Under the pieces are notes generated by a model. That model was not told where the DNA came from and made no database searches. It saw nothing but the letters and a program-made list of their open reading frames with translations. Shown here one piece after another: positions 35,501 through 46,613 of a stretch of 64,000 nt of DNA. Positions within the stretch are counted from its first letter, which is position 1, and every line of letters begins with the position of its first letter. Origin of the DNA: Brachionus koreanus (taxonomy: Eukaryota > Rotifera > Eurotatoria > Ploima > Brachionidae); contig PJRA01000048.1 of the NCBI GenBank assembly GCA_016987375.1, forward strand, positions 679,611-743,610, read 5' to 3'. A program made the translations under genes and the position numbers.

Positions 35501-38500
35501 ATACATTGACTCAATGGCCCAGAATTTGTTCTTTTGCATAGTTCAGCATTCGACAGTGTCTCAGGCCAGTGTATCCCCAGAATCATTCGTAGGCTTTCAG
35601 TATGGAAGGTTTTCAAAATGTGACAAGATTATTTGAAATCAATTTAGTAGTAAATAGATACAGATAATAAAAAGATGAATGCAGTGAGAATTTACATTGA
35701 ATTTGCGTTTAATTTTGAGTTCAATTAAGCTAAACATTTTTAATCTATTGGCGTAATCGTATTTCCGAAGTACAGGAATAATTATTGTCAATATTCTTTG
35801 TACTTTCTTGATTTTAAAAATTTTTTTACTCGAAAAATGGACACCATGAACCTATCATATGATTTTTTAGTAGAATTTTGCAAAGACAACTTGTTAAAGA
35901 AATTAGGCGGTAATTACTCGTATTGAGTCTGTTCTCTTTCCAAAGAGATGAGATTTAAAAATAGATGATGCATTGGCCATCTTCAAAAATAAAGAAAATA
36001 TAATTTCAGTTGAAAATTTTTATCTTAAATTTGAAATTTTTGTCTCGTCTTTCAATTCTCTTACGCATTTATCTAATGTTCTTTGTCTATGAATGTGCTT
36101 TCTGTTTAAGGTTTTCACCACTTTTTTTTTCTTGAACAATATTTGCTGCCTTTTTTAATTCATTTTTGAAATAATATCAAAGAAATAAATAAACTTAAAT
36201 CAAATCAAAATATTTTTTAATAAAAATAACTATTTTCTTTAGCTCGAGGTCTAATTCGAAATCCAAAAATTTTACTTCTTGATGAGGCTACATCAGCTTT
36301 GGACTATGAAAGTGAAAAAGTAGTCCAAGATGCACTGGATAAGGCGAAAATAGGGCGAACAACCATTGTCATAGCCCATCGTCTGAGCACAATCAGAAAC
36401 GCAGACTTGATTATTTTTATTTCAAATGGACAAATGATTGAAAAGGGGACTCATGAAGAATTGATGGCCAAACATGGAGAATATTACAATTTGGTACAAA
36501 CCCAGAACAGAACCAAAGAGCGAACACATAGTCACAAACATAATGAACACACTGACGAATCAGTAGGATCAAATTCTTCATCAGAATCTGAGTCTGAATT
36601 TGAATCAGAAAATGAAAAGGATAAAAATTTAAACAAAGAAGAAAAAATAGCCCAAATAGAAAAGAAAAAAAAGAAGAAAAGAAAATTCTACCCATTTTAT
36701 TTTGAAATTCGTTTGTTCAAACTTCATGCACCTGATTGGTTTTGGCTCCTAATTGGTTCTATTGGCCAAGCTTTAAGTGCTATTATACAACCAGCAACAG
36801 CTCTTGTTTTTGCCGAAATATTCAATCTATTCACGATCATCGATGCAAATGAGCAAAGAAATGAAAGCTTAAAATATATGGGCATAATATTTGCTTTTGG
36901 AGTTGCCGCAATTATAAGCAACATTGTTCAAAGCTATTCATTTTCTTTGGCTGGTTCCAGGCTTACACAACGCATTCGCTCTATCATGTTCAAATCAATG
37001 TTGAGACAAGAAATCGGATTTCATGATTTAGACGAGAACAGATCATCAATATTGGCCACTCAGCTTTCATCATCGGCTGGCTATGTCAAAGGTAAATCAT
37101 CTGACAAGCTTAAACTCTATGTTCAAGGTCTGGCTGGTGTAGGATTCAGCATTATATATTCATTTTTTCTAAGCTGGAAATTAACTCTTGTAATGCTTGT
37201 TTTTGTGCCTATTAATTTTTTTAGTGGAGTCATGGTCGGAAGGTCTTCGATTAGTCAGAAAGTAAAAGGTAAAAATGTAAATGAAGAAGCAGGTAGAATC
37301 ACAATTGAAACAGTGGAAAATATCAAGACCATAATTAGTTTAGGACGAGAGCAACATTTTATAGAGGAATTCAACCATGTTTATGGACAAAAATTCCGTA
37401 AAAGCCTTCTAATGTTACATGTTCAAGCAATATTCTATTCTATATCAATCTCAATTGTGTTCTTTATTCAAGCTACAGCTTTCAGCTTTGGTTTTACGCT
37501 AATTTCTAACAATGAGCTAACAGTGCCAAATTTATTTAGAATATTTCCAATAATGACATTTTCTGCCTTAATTCTAGCCAGATCGTACTCTCTTTTGCCC
37601 GATCAAAATTTAGCTTCTAGTGCAACTAAGACAGCCTTTAAAATAATTGATCGCAAATCAGAAATAGATAATTTCAGCGAAGAGGGCCTAACACTGGATA
37701 AAGTAGTTGGAAGTGTTAAGTTTGAAAATGTTCATTTTCACTATCCGAACAGACCTCAAATTAAGGTTTTGAATGGTTTCAACTTGGAAATTAAAAATGG
37801 TACTACTAATGCTCTTGTTGGACCTTCTGGCTGTGGCAAAAGCACGACTATAGCTTTATTGCTCAGATTTTATAATGTCAACGAGGGCACTGTCTATTTG
37901 GATGGAATTGATATAAGAAAATTGAATATCAATTGGCTTAGATCTCAAATTGGCTTGGTAAGTCAGGAACCGGTTCTTTTTAATGTCAGCATTTATGAAA
38001 ATATCTGTATGGGAGATATTAACAGAGAAAAGGTAAGTAAATTAAAAAAAAATTATTTTCTTTTATAATTTTATTCAGAGAAAAAATTATTATTCCAAAA
38101 TTATTATTAAAATTATTACCTATATTTTCCAGTCTTGATAGCATCTGATTCTCGACCCTATAACACAAATAAATAAAGAAGTTAAATCATAGCTTTATTG
38201 GCAATGTGAAATCTTAGTACAAAAATTACAGTTAAAAACGGAAAAAACTAAATAATTATTTTTCTAGTTGTGCAAAAATGGTTCTGTAAACAGTACAATG
38301 TTGTACAAGTTTGTACAAACGAATTCTAAGCTCTGCAAAAACTGTGCAATTTAGTGCAAATTTTTTTAATGATGTGAATTTTACAGAGAAATGAAGAGAA
38401 TTTGCAGAATTTAGTATTCGTTTGTACAAACTTGTACAACATTGTACTGTTTACAGAACCATTTTTGCACAACTAGAAAAATAATTATTTAGCTTTTCCT

Positions 38501-40736
38501 TTTTGTACTGTAATTTTTGTACTAAGATTTGGCATTGCCAGCTTTATTAATAAATGGCTACTTATAGCCTAAATAAATAAAGAAAAACGAATTTAATAAT
38601 TAAAAATTTTAAAAAGTTTTCATGTTTTAAATAAAAATTTCATATTTTATGAATAAGTGTCAAATTAAAATTGGTGGTATGAATAAATTTATTTAAGCCT
38701 AATCTTAATAAATGGACTATTTTATTTGAATTAATGTTTTGATGGCTGGATCCTTTTGACAGTCAATTTAATATTAAGGGATCTTTAAAGAAATAAGTTA
38801 AAGTTTTTAAGAGATAATCGTATTGTTTTCTTTAAATTTCATTAAATTTTCTATAAAAAATCTTCAATATTTTTTCAATTAAGATCAGTAAGCGATAAAT
38901 ATTTGCACTATTATTAAGATCTTTTAAAAACTGTAACTTTAAAAGACTAAGATAGTAAAGATGAAAATCATGATCGCCAAAATATTTTTTGATTATTTTC
39001 AAAAAAGAGAAAACACAAATTTAAAATTAAACGAAAACTTTGATATTCATAGTCGATTTTTAAATTAATTTTAATTTATAATTCTCATGAAAAACATGTA
39101 GCCTGACTACTACTTGCTGATCAGAAGTTTTTGTTGCCTTTGGATGTTATCTTTAGAATGACAATAAAATCTCACAGCTATAAAGACTATCATGATAATA
39201 ACTAGAATATATTTTAAAAATAAATGCCAACATAACTTAAAAACTCAAAACAGATGGCATTTGTAATCCGAATATTAAGTAGAAAAACACTTGATTTTAG
39301 AAAACTAATGGTGTAACTTTTGATAGACTATTCAAATAGTATTTTTTCCATCTATTTTGTTTATTATTTGGATTAAATTTTTTATATAACTTTAACAAAG
39401 TAAGCTTAACATTTTATTTATTTTAAAAAAAGTTAAGTTATGTTTTCTGTATCTAGTCAATAATTAAATTTTATCATGAAAATTAATAATGTTTTTAGTT
39501 TACTGTACGTTTAAAAAACAAAAACTACCGATATTAATTAGCTTTATCTTTTCGCTCTCATCTCTAAACCCAGGAATTGATTCTTCAACTAAAAAGGTCT
39601 TAAATACTAAAACGCCCGAGGGGTTTTTTAGATCCCTTTTTGAAAAATTAAAACTTGATTTTTACCACATATAAATAAAATTTTAAAAAACGGTTTGTAT
39701 TATCTAAAAATTTTGATTGTAATTTTTTAGAAAATGAATAAATTTTCAAAGAAAATGTTTAATTTATCTTGATAACTTTATTTTAAATTTTAATGAGAAA
39801 TCAGCCGGGCTTTCTAGTGTTAAATTTGTTTGTACATCTTTCAATATTCTCATGAGTTTTTGACTAACTTCGAAGTTAACTCACTGAAAATTTAAAATCT
39901 TAATACTGATTTCTGTCCTCTACGATTAATTCACCAACATGAACAGGGTTTTTGTACTTAAGAACTTTGGAAAATATCTTAAGCTATTTAAATATGTATT
40001 GTTTTTAAATTAATATATTTGTGAATTAAGCAATACAACAAAAATGTCATAAAAAATTAAAATTAAAAAATAATAAATGTTTTTAAAAATTGGTTAGATT
40101 GAAATAAATGAAGTAATAGATGCAGCAATTAACTCAAATATCCACTCAAAGATCGAAAGCTTACCAGAAGTAAATTTCTTAATTTTTTGGTTAGAAATGA
40201 TTAAAAATTTTTACTTTTAGAAATACAATACAATTGTCGGCTCCAAAGGTGGTCAATTAAGTGGAGGTGAAAAACAGAGAGTTGCTATTGGTAAACATAC
40301 TATTTTGAATAAATATTCAGTTTAACATGGTTATTTTTTAAAGCTCGTGCTTTGATACGTAGACCCAAAATTTTACTTTTGGATGAAGCTACTTCTGCTT
40401 TAGTAAATAATTGTCAATATAACATAAACATATTAATAATTTTAAAAATAAAGGACAACCAGTCTGAGAGTGTTGTTCAAGAAGCACTTGACAGAGCTCA
40501 AATTGGTCGAACTTGTATTGTAATAGCTCATAGGTATTTTTTTTATTTAAAATAGAAGTATAAAAAAATAATTTAATTCTAATTTATTTCACAGATTAAG
40601 CACAATTGAAAATTCAACTAAAATATCAGTTGTTAAAGACGGTCTTGTTTTGGAAGAGGGGTCACACTCAGATCTAATGAAAAATAAAGAATTTTATTTT
40701 AAATTACAAAAACAATCAAAAACAAATCAGCAATAA
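32535..40736 (+). CDS. ABCB: ABCB-type full ABC transporter (P-glycoprotein/MDR-like)
   Basis: Thirteen exons: 32535-32650, 32698-32773, 32827-33010, 33064-33079, 33138-33290, 33340-33426, 33962-35064, 36243-38032, 40098-40169, 40221-40290, 40344-40402, 40454-40533, 40595-40736; 1315 residues, frame closes, normal for full ABCB exporters. Order: cytosolic Lys-rich N-terminus, TM domain 1 (from ~66), NBD1 with Walker [10 protein letters not shown] (~464), signature LSGGQKQR (~568), Walker [12 protein letters not shown] (~588) and H-loop AHR. A charged Ser/Glu/His linker follows, then TM domain 2 and NBD2 with Walker [10 protein letters not shown] (~1105), signature LSGGEKQR (~1212), [10 protein letters not shown] and AHR. 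All catalytic motifs are intact in both NBDs. It is an ATP-driven exporter of lipophilic compounds, probably in the plasma membrane; the substrate is unknown. Exon 4 is only 16 bp. Introns 7 and 8 (1.2 and 2.1 kb) host repeats. Confidence 0.93.
35300..35870 (-). pseudogene. LINE C-terminal fragment in ABCB intron 7
   Basis: Minus-strand open frame 35616-35329 crosses a gap and reads [20 protein letters not shown], a 'Lys-Arg-Leu-Arg-Trp-Leu-Gly' block and a DRLEWKSKV end, the Cys-poor C-terminal tail typical of RTE/CR1-like LINE proteins. At 35860-35700 the minus strand reads [20 protein letters not shown], a LINE C-terminal block from a second fragment related to 4380-4500. Not part of the ABCB coding sequence. 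Confidence 0.65.
35411..35470. other. assembly gap (N)
   Basis: 60 N within the LINE fragment of ABCB intron 7. Confidence 0.98.
38200..38539. mobile_element. 340-bp MITE with long inverted repeats and 9-bp target duplication
   Basis: Terminal inverted repeats of roughly 130-140 bp, starting GGCAATG and containing the shared AATCTTAGTACAAAAATTAC and CTAGTTGTGCAAAAATGG blocks, flank a ~75-bp centre. The direct repeat AGCTTTATT is present on both sides (38191-38199 and 38540-38548). A 9-bp duplication with long arms fits the Mutator (MULE) superfamily. No coding capacity. It lies in ABCB intron 8, downstream of the exon ending at 38032. Near-identity of the arms suggests recent insertion. Confidence 0.85.
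39600..39823 (+). mobile_element. short MITE flanked by TTAA (piggyBac-like), copy 2
   Basis: 224 bp including TTAA at 39600-39603 and 39820-39823. The right terminus on the minus strand is TTAA CACTAGAAAGCCCGGCTG; the left is TTAA ATACTAAAACGCCCG, a decayed inverted match. The body is homologous to the reverse complement of 24329-24533. It lies in ABCB intron 8. Confidence 0.65.
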
Positions 40737-42726
40737 TTAATTAAATTTGTTGTTTTTTTATAAAAAAAAAATTATGTATTTTTATTAATTAAAAAAATAT
40801 TTGATAACTCAATTTTTGAAAAAAAATTTCATTTTAATGCCACTCGTTGAAAGTTTATTTTGATTCAAGTCAAAATAAAAAAAATTTTATAGTTGAGTTT
40901 ATATTGACCTTATTGAAAAAAACTCCAATCATTTAGAATATAAAAAGACAAGTGCAAGACAGTCTCTAACTTGTTTTCAGAATGTCTAATGGTTGTGTCA
41001 TCTTTAAACATTAATATTGAATTTCTTTAAAAGATAAGGAAGGTCATTCACAAAAATAAGAAAAAAAAGAGAACCTTAAAACTGACCGTTGTGAAACTCT
41101 TATTTTAAGAGATATAGGTTTTTAATTTTCTTAATTTTCTTTACCAAGAGGAACCATTTGTGATCGATTTGGAAAACAATTCTAAATTAAAAAAGAGTAA
41201 TGTAAATTCAAAATAGTGCAAAATTAATAGTTTTATTTTCTTAGTTATGTGCAAGCTATTTGCAAAATGCACCACTCTCGAATAAACTTGAATTTAATTA
41301 TGCACTTTGCTCTGTTCTTTTGAACTATAATAATATAATTAATTAAATATTGAAAAATCAAACGATTATAATTTCACTCTTTTTTTACAAAAATTCTAGA
41401 ACATCCAATAAAGCTCAGATTCATTACGCTCTAACTAAAACGCAATAACTTAATCATTCCTTCACTTATAAAATAGTAATCAATAAACTTTAATATTATT
41501 ATAGTTTTTTTTTATTGAAGCTATTTTCAGTGCGCTAATTTAAATCTAAAAAGTTTCTAAATAAAGCTCAAAAGTTTTTGCATAGATTAATTTTGAGTGA
41601 CATAAACTTTGTTGCACCTGATTTAATTTACAAAATAAATTTTAAACCTTAACAACTAATTTATTTCATTTTTTTTTAATTTTTTTTTTGTTCTTTTGTT
41701 CTTTTAATTAATGTTCAATAATGTAAAAGCTATAAATATTAACATCTTAAAATAAAGTGGTAACCAAAACAATCAAAAGTTCGGTCTTGAAAAAACTTTA
41801 AATTAAAAAAAAAATTGTAAACTAGCTCTTTTTTTAAATGCTTAATAGCGTTTAAAAAAAGTTTTTTAATTGATTAATTAAATATATAAAAATGAAAGCT
41901 TTTTAAATGGTTCAAGATTTTGAAAATTTAATAGTTTTATTCATTGAGCTAATTAATTCTAACAATAGTCATTAAAAAAAAAAAATATATATAAGACGTC
42001 TTTGTTTATGTTTTAAATGATATTGAAAATTATTTTTTATTTTTTTAAGTTATATTGTTTTTCTAGTAACGCAGAGCCATAAAAATAAAATTATGTTTTT
42101 ATAAACTCAAATTAATTAATTTGATGGTAGTTTAGATTTTAAAAAAATTGTAAATTAAAGGCATATTTAGATACAAGTGCTCATTTTGCTTTTATTAGGC
42201 CTATTTGCAGAAATAAATGACTATTTATAAAGTCTCTGTTTATTCCCTAAAAAAACCTACTAGACAGAACAAGAACAAACAAAATTCGGATAACTCAAGC
42301 TGCTATTTAAAACAATTTGTTCAGGTAAACTTGATTTCCCTAAAGAAAGTAATTATTTTTCTTGTTCAATAAATAAGTGCTTATAACAAATTTTATGTAT
42401 TTTATTTTATGAGATTTCAAATAAATGTTTATTTTAATGTTTTGTTTGTTTCTAAACACTCAAACAGCAGGCAAAGCGCATTCAGTTAATTAACAAAATC
42501 AATAAAGTCTTAAGAAAATCTTTCATAACCATAGTAACTTATAAGTGTCGTGTTAAAAATGATACGACATATCCGGACCACTTTCTAGTGCCATCAAATA
42601 ATTTTGTTAATTATTTATTAAATCAAAATTGATCTAGTTTTTGGAAATTTTTTTTTTATTGGAAATCTTTAAATAAATAATTTGAATTTTAGAATTTTTA
42701 TTTTAAATATTTTTTTTTAAAACGGC
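40737..42726. other. AT-rich intergenic region
   Basis: No gene. Contains copy 2 of a dispersed repeat at 41211-41320. The piece ATCCGGACCACTTTCTAGTG near 42570 resembles the MITE ends described above, but without TTAA. Confidence 0.4.
41211..41320. repeat. dispersed repeat, copy 2
   Basis: Homologous to 31529-31640; see that entry for the shared blocks. Confidence 0.5.
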
Positions 42727-43937
42727 ATGGATTTAGATCGGTCCAGAGATGGAGATAAAGAAGATAAAGAGAATAGTGCCGATGTTCTAAATTGGATCCA
42801 AATTTCTGAATCTATCAAAAATGACAGCGATAAGTTAAGTGTAAATTCGTTGAAAAACCAAGCCAGCATTGGCGAACAACTTACTAGTCAGATGGAAAAC
42901 TTCTATAATGCAAACAAAACAAAATTTATGAGACAAGCTGTAATCGATGAAAATTTCGAGTACAAACACGAGAGATCTTTTAAAGAAATTTTCAAATTTT
43001 CTCGAAAGCAATCGGGAAAATTGGAAAAAAATCTCAATAGGGGAAGCATACCAAAATTGAATAATAAACTAATTCAAAATGGTGACGAGCATTTTGTCGG
43101 CTTGTTGAGTAAATATAACATGAAAAGCCAAAAGATCAAAAGAGATGATATGGATATGGATTCTATTGATGATCTTCAGTTGATCGATGAAGAAAAAGAC
43201 GAACAAAAGCTCAGTTTTAATGAACAATTATCAAAGAGAATGGAAAAACATCAGGAAAAAATCAAAATGCGCTGTAATCTCATACAATTAATGTACAAAA
43301 AATCAATACAGAATCAAGAAGCTGGTCAAAAGATGGCAGAAATGAATTCATTGGAGAAATTCAATTCTAAAAAAGTGCAAAGAGCCAAGACAAGCATTAG
43401 TAAAAAGAAAAACTCGTCAACCGACACAGATAGCATTGCTTACAGTCATAACATTTATTTGACTAGGCCGAAAACATCCTATCGTGAACAAATACCTGAG
43501 AAAACAAATTTTGATGTAAGTCGAAATACAAGCACACAAAATCAACCCTTCAGATTGTCCAAAAACAATCTAAACTCAAATATAGAAGTTTTTAAGCCGT
43601 AAGCTAGAAAATAAAATCCTAAATTTAAAATTTAAAAATTTTTTTAAGACCCGAGTCGACAGAAAAAATCGGCACTTTAGCCAAACGACCAAAGACAAAT
43701 AGATGTGTTAAAAAGTCGCAGAGTTTTATGATTACATGTTCGTCTCCCATTTCAAATAGTACTCTTTTGAACACATCTTTATCAAAAGGTCAAACTCCCA
43801 AAGGTTTACAAAACTACGAATACATGAATCCAAAGTCAAATTTAGTATCCATTAATATACAAGAGTTAATAAAAAATTCTAAAATTATGGAGGCCAGATG
43901 TTTGTCCACTTTTTGGAAAAACTATGAACGAGTATAA
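42727..43937 (+). CDS. uncharacterised Lys/Ser-rich protein, two exons
   Basis: Not recognised. Exons 42727-43598 and 43649-43937 joined by a 50-bp GT-AG intron; 386 residues. The protein is hydrophilic and mostly predicted disordered. It has an acidic N-terminus (MDLDRSRDGDKEDKENSADV), then a part-helical, Lys/Glu-rich region (~60-230, including KRMEKHQEKIKMRCNLIQLM, likely coiled coil), basic Ser/Thr-rich segments with possible phosphorylation sites (KTSISKKKNSSTDTDS), and a C-terminus ending in ARCLSTFWKNYERV. No signal peptide or membrane segment. Codon use is less AT-rich than the flanks and the frame closes across the splice, supporting a real gene. A nuclear or cytoskeletal role is a guess from composition only. 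AATAAA lies near 44003. Confidence 0.8.
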
Positions 43938-44100
43938 TATTTTAAAGTTTTATTCAATGAGAATTCTATTCTCTATTTGTTAATTTTCTATTTATTTTGA
44001 TGAATAAAGCTGTTTTTTAAGTTTTTTATTCAAAAATTTTAAATTAAGAAAAAGAGTGGATTTTACATATAAAAATAAAAAATGATCATTTAAACTTTCG

Positions 44101-44282
44101 GCAGAATGAAAATAATTGTACATTTTTACATTTTCATTTTTATTTGCATCATTTCAGCAAATAAAAAAATCTCTCTAAATTTATTATGTAAAATTAAAAT
44201 GAAATTTAAAATTTTTTTAGAATATTGTACAAAAAATCTAAAAATATGAAAATTTAAAAATGTAAAATTATTTTTATTTTGT
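44101..44282. mobile_element. TIR element family M3, copy 1
   Basis: About 180 bp with imperfect inverted ends: the left end reads GAAAATAATTGTACATTTTT, the right end on the minus strand AAAATAATTTTACATTTTTA and then 'TTTTTAGATTTTTTGTACAATATTC'-like sequence (in parts). The central 'AATCTCTCTAA' block and AACTCTCTCAAA variants are shared with 50932-51110 and 55220-55415. Non-coding; class not assigned as no target duplication was found. Confidence 0.55.
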
Positions 44283-45179
44283 AAAACCTTGTTAATGTTC
44301 AAACATAGGTTTAAATTCAATTGTCTTAAAAATTAGACATAAAAATTTGATACCTTTTAACACATCTATATTAAAAAATTAATCGAGCAAAAAATGAAGA
44401 ATAAACTTGACAAATTAAAAAAAATAAAAATTCAAATTAGATAGTCTAATTTTTTTTTATGCAGTAGTTTAAATTTTAATTAAGAGAAAATAACAAAATA
44501 GTTAAATGTTAACAACAAGTAAAATTAACTTATTTTCCAATCTATTTCTTGAAGAACACATTTTACTTCCTTCAATACTAAATTTCCAAACTAATATTTT
44601 TTCTTTTTTGGAATTTTTTTCAATATCCTACTTTGTTCAAAGATATGAATCACTTTTCTTTAGATTTGCAAACTTTCAAGTTCATTAATGATTTATGCTA
44701 TGTTTAAAAAAATTAATTTGACATAATCTTATAATTTAAAAATTAAATATAAAAAAATTTTAGCTAAAAAATTTAGCATGAAACGAATAATTCTAGCACG
44801 CTTATAAAGAATGAAAGAAGTAATTATCCTGCGTCAATTATATCTATCTTTCTTCAAAAAATTTAACAATTTTTAGAAAAAGATTTTTTGACTTTTAGAA
44901 ATAAAAAAATAATTTAATTTAAGCTATTTTGAACATTGATAGACAATTTAATTCAACAAAAAAGAATAAAAAAACAGCTAAAAAATAGCCAGAGAATTTA
45001 ATTAGTGCCTTTTCGAATCTAGCTATTTAATATATTTTATCTAAAATAAAGCAAAATTTTGATAAAAAAAAATTAATGAAAAAGGAAATTTTATTTAAAT
45101 TTAGTTGTACTAAACTTTGAAAATGATTTTAAAGTTAATTTTTACTTATTTTGAAAAAAAAAATCAAGGATATAATGTC
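44283..45179. other. AT-rich spacer
   Basis: No gene or repeat recognised. Confidence 0.4.
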
Positions 45180-45460
45180 TTTTAGTCTAAGTAGTAGTAT
45201 AATAAACTACGATATGCAATAGTACTGAGCTTCTAAACCGTGCTTGTTTTCCATTGACATTCCAACTTGTTTTTCAATTTATTCACTGTTTCCTATTTCG
45301 CCTGATAACCTGATCAATAAATTCACCATTCTGTTATTTGAAAAAGTTTCTTTGATTACAACATCTGAAAATTTCCCTTCTCAACATGTTTCTTTGCTAG
45401 CCTCCCGGCATAGATAATAGAAATCCAAATTTAGTTCTTCTATACCTTTTGAATAAATAG
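45180..45460 (-). pseudogene. decayed coding segment split by the LTR element (3' part)
   Basis: The minus strand reads IYSKGIEELNLDFYYLCREA, then KETC, TGA, EGKFSDVVIKETFSNNRM, VNLLIRLSGEIGNSE, TAA and more. This is a long coding-like stretch with only two stops in ~85 codons of very AT-rich DNA. The frame continues across the LTR element into 50753-50880. The protein family is not recognised. Already broken, so a pseudogene or transposon relic. Confidence 0.5.
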
Positions 45461-45580
45461 TGTTGTAGAGCGCCGAGCAAGAGATTTAGTTATTGTGAAT
45501 ATGATTTATTGAAAAGTATAAAATAAAATAAAAAGAAAGACTGAACAATAAAAGAATAATCATGGTCTTTAAATACAACA
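45461..45580 (-). repeat. 3' LTR of the Ty3/gypsy element
   Basis: 120 bp, nearly identical to 50633-50752. On the minus strand it begins TGTTGTATTTAAAG and includes a CAATAAATC polyadenylation-type sequence. Confidence 0.92.
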
Positions 45581-45771
45581 TTTCTCCCTTCTTTAATGAG
45601 AAATTGTCCTCAATTTTTCTAAATAAAAACAAATAAAAAGTTAAGTTTATAACACAAAAAAAATGAGTTTATAAAAAAAAAGTTGCAAACATAAAATTTT
45701 TTTTTTTTTTTCTTCATGAACAATCTCTTCAGTTGAATAGTGTTTCTTTCTTGACATGTAGGGCAAACTAT

Positions 45772-46600
45772 CTATCTTCCCTCCGATACTCGCAGCAATC
45801 CTTGTTCGCAATCAATGCACACATAGTGGAGACATTTCTTAAAAATTCGCCAGTCTTTTACTGGTTTCGGCACAAGGCAAATAACACACTTTGAGCATTC
45901 ATGTTGTTCTTCTTTTTTTTTATCACATAGACCACATTCTTCTCTTCCAATTCTCAACTTCTCCTGGCAGTTATCTAAATGCGTCGCATATTTCTCCGGT
46001 TTGGCTTCTATATTAATTTTACAAAACGGGCATTCTGTCATAGGTATAATATCGACCAGACATTCTTTAAAATGGTTAGTTTCGTCCATTTTCTTTATTG
46101 TTAGGCCACAATTGTCACAAATCTTTTCCTTGCAATTTATTAAGTGAGATACGTACTCTCTCAGCTCCATCTGTTGTTCACACAACCCGCATTCCACTTT
46201 CGTTTCTTCTTCCCATTTTCCTTTTTCCCTCATCACACACATTTCCCAATGCTGCCATGTTTCTTCAATATGGACTCGGTCACCACATACAGCACAGTTT
46301 TCTTCTGTGTTAAGGACTTCTTTTGCATACTTTTTCACACATTTCCAATATAAGGATATGTCTGCGCCACTCTTATGGAAAAGCTTTTGCATCTATTTCC
46401 AGCAAGCAAGTCTTTTTGCACCTTCCATGTTACCATGCGATCCTCTTGTTTTAATTTCTAGCGCATAACATTCGGCTATAAATCCTTTCGTTCCGTCCCA
46501 ATCTTCTGCTTCGCATTTTATGTCCATTTCTACCCTGTTGTCTTCTGCGAATTTCATACAAAGCGATCCCCATAGATCCAAACTGGTTTACGAATTGCAT
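45772..46600 (-). pseudogene. extra C2HC zinc-finger/RING-like ORF of the LTR element
   Basis: Two consecutive frames (46581-46393 and 46392-45772) in the same register, separated by one TAG. The downstream part has four tandem finger-like units of Cys-x2-Cys-x(10-12)-His-x3-Cys type: CAVCGDRVHIEETWQHWEMC, CGLC...HLINC, CDNC...HFKEC and CPFC...HLDNC. It ends in a RING-like segment (CSKCVICLVP...CLHYVCIDC) that stops early. The units resemble TRAF/XAF1-type fingers. The position, between integrase and the 3' LTR, is where env or accessory genes sit. Lower AT content than the rest of the element hints at acquisition from a host gene; function unknown. Confidence 0.7.
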
Positions 46601-46613
46601 TATGGACAAAAAG

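Noticed and set aside
39489..39674. 61-codon frame in ABCB intron 8
   Set aside because: It runs into the TTAA-flanked MITE at 39600 and has no recognisable domain; most likely chance.
46098..46353. Plus-strand frames over the LTR element's zinc-finger ORF
   Set aside because: Antisense shadows of the finger-encoding frame; no motif of their own.
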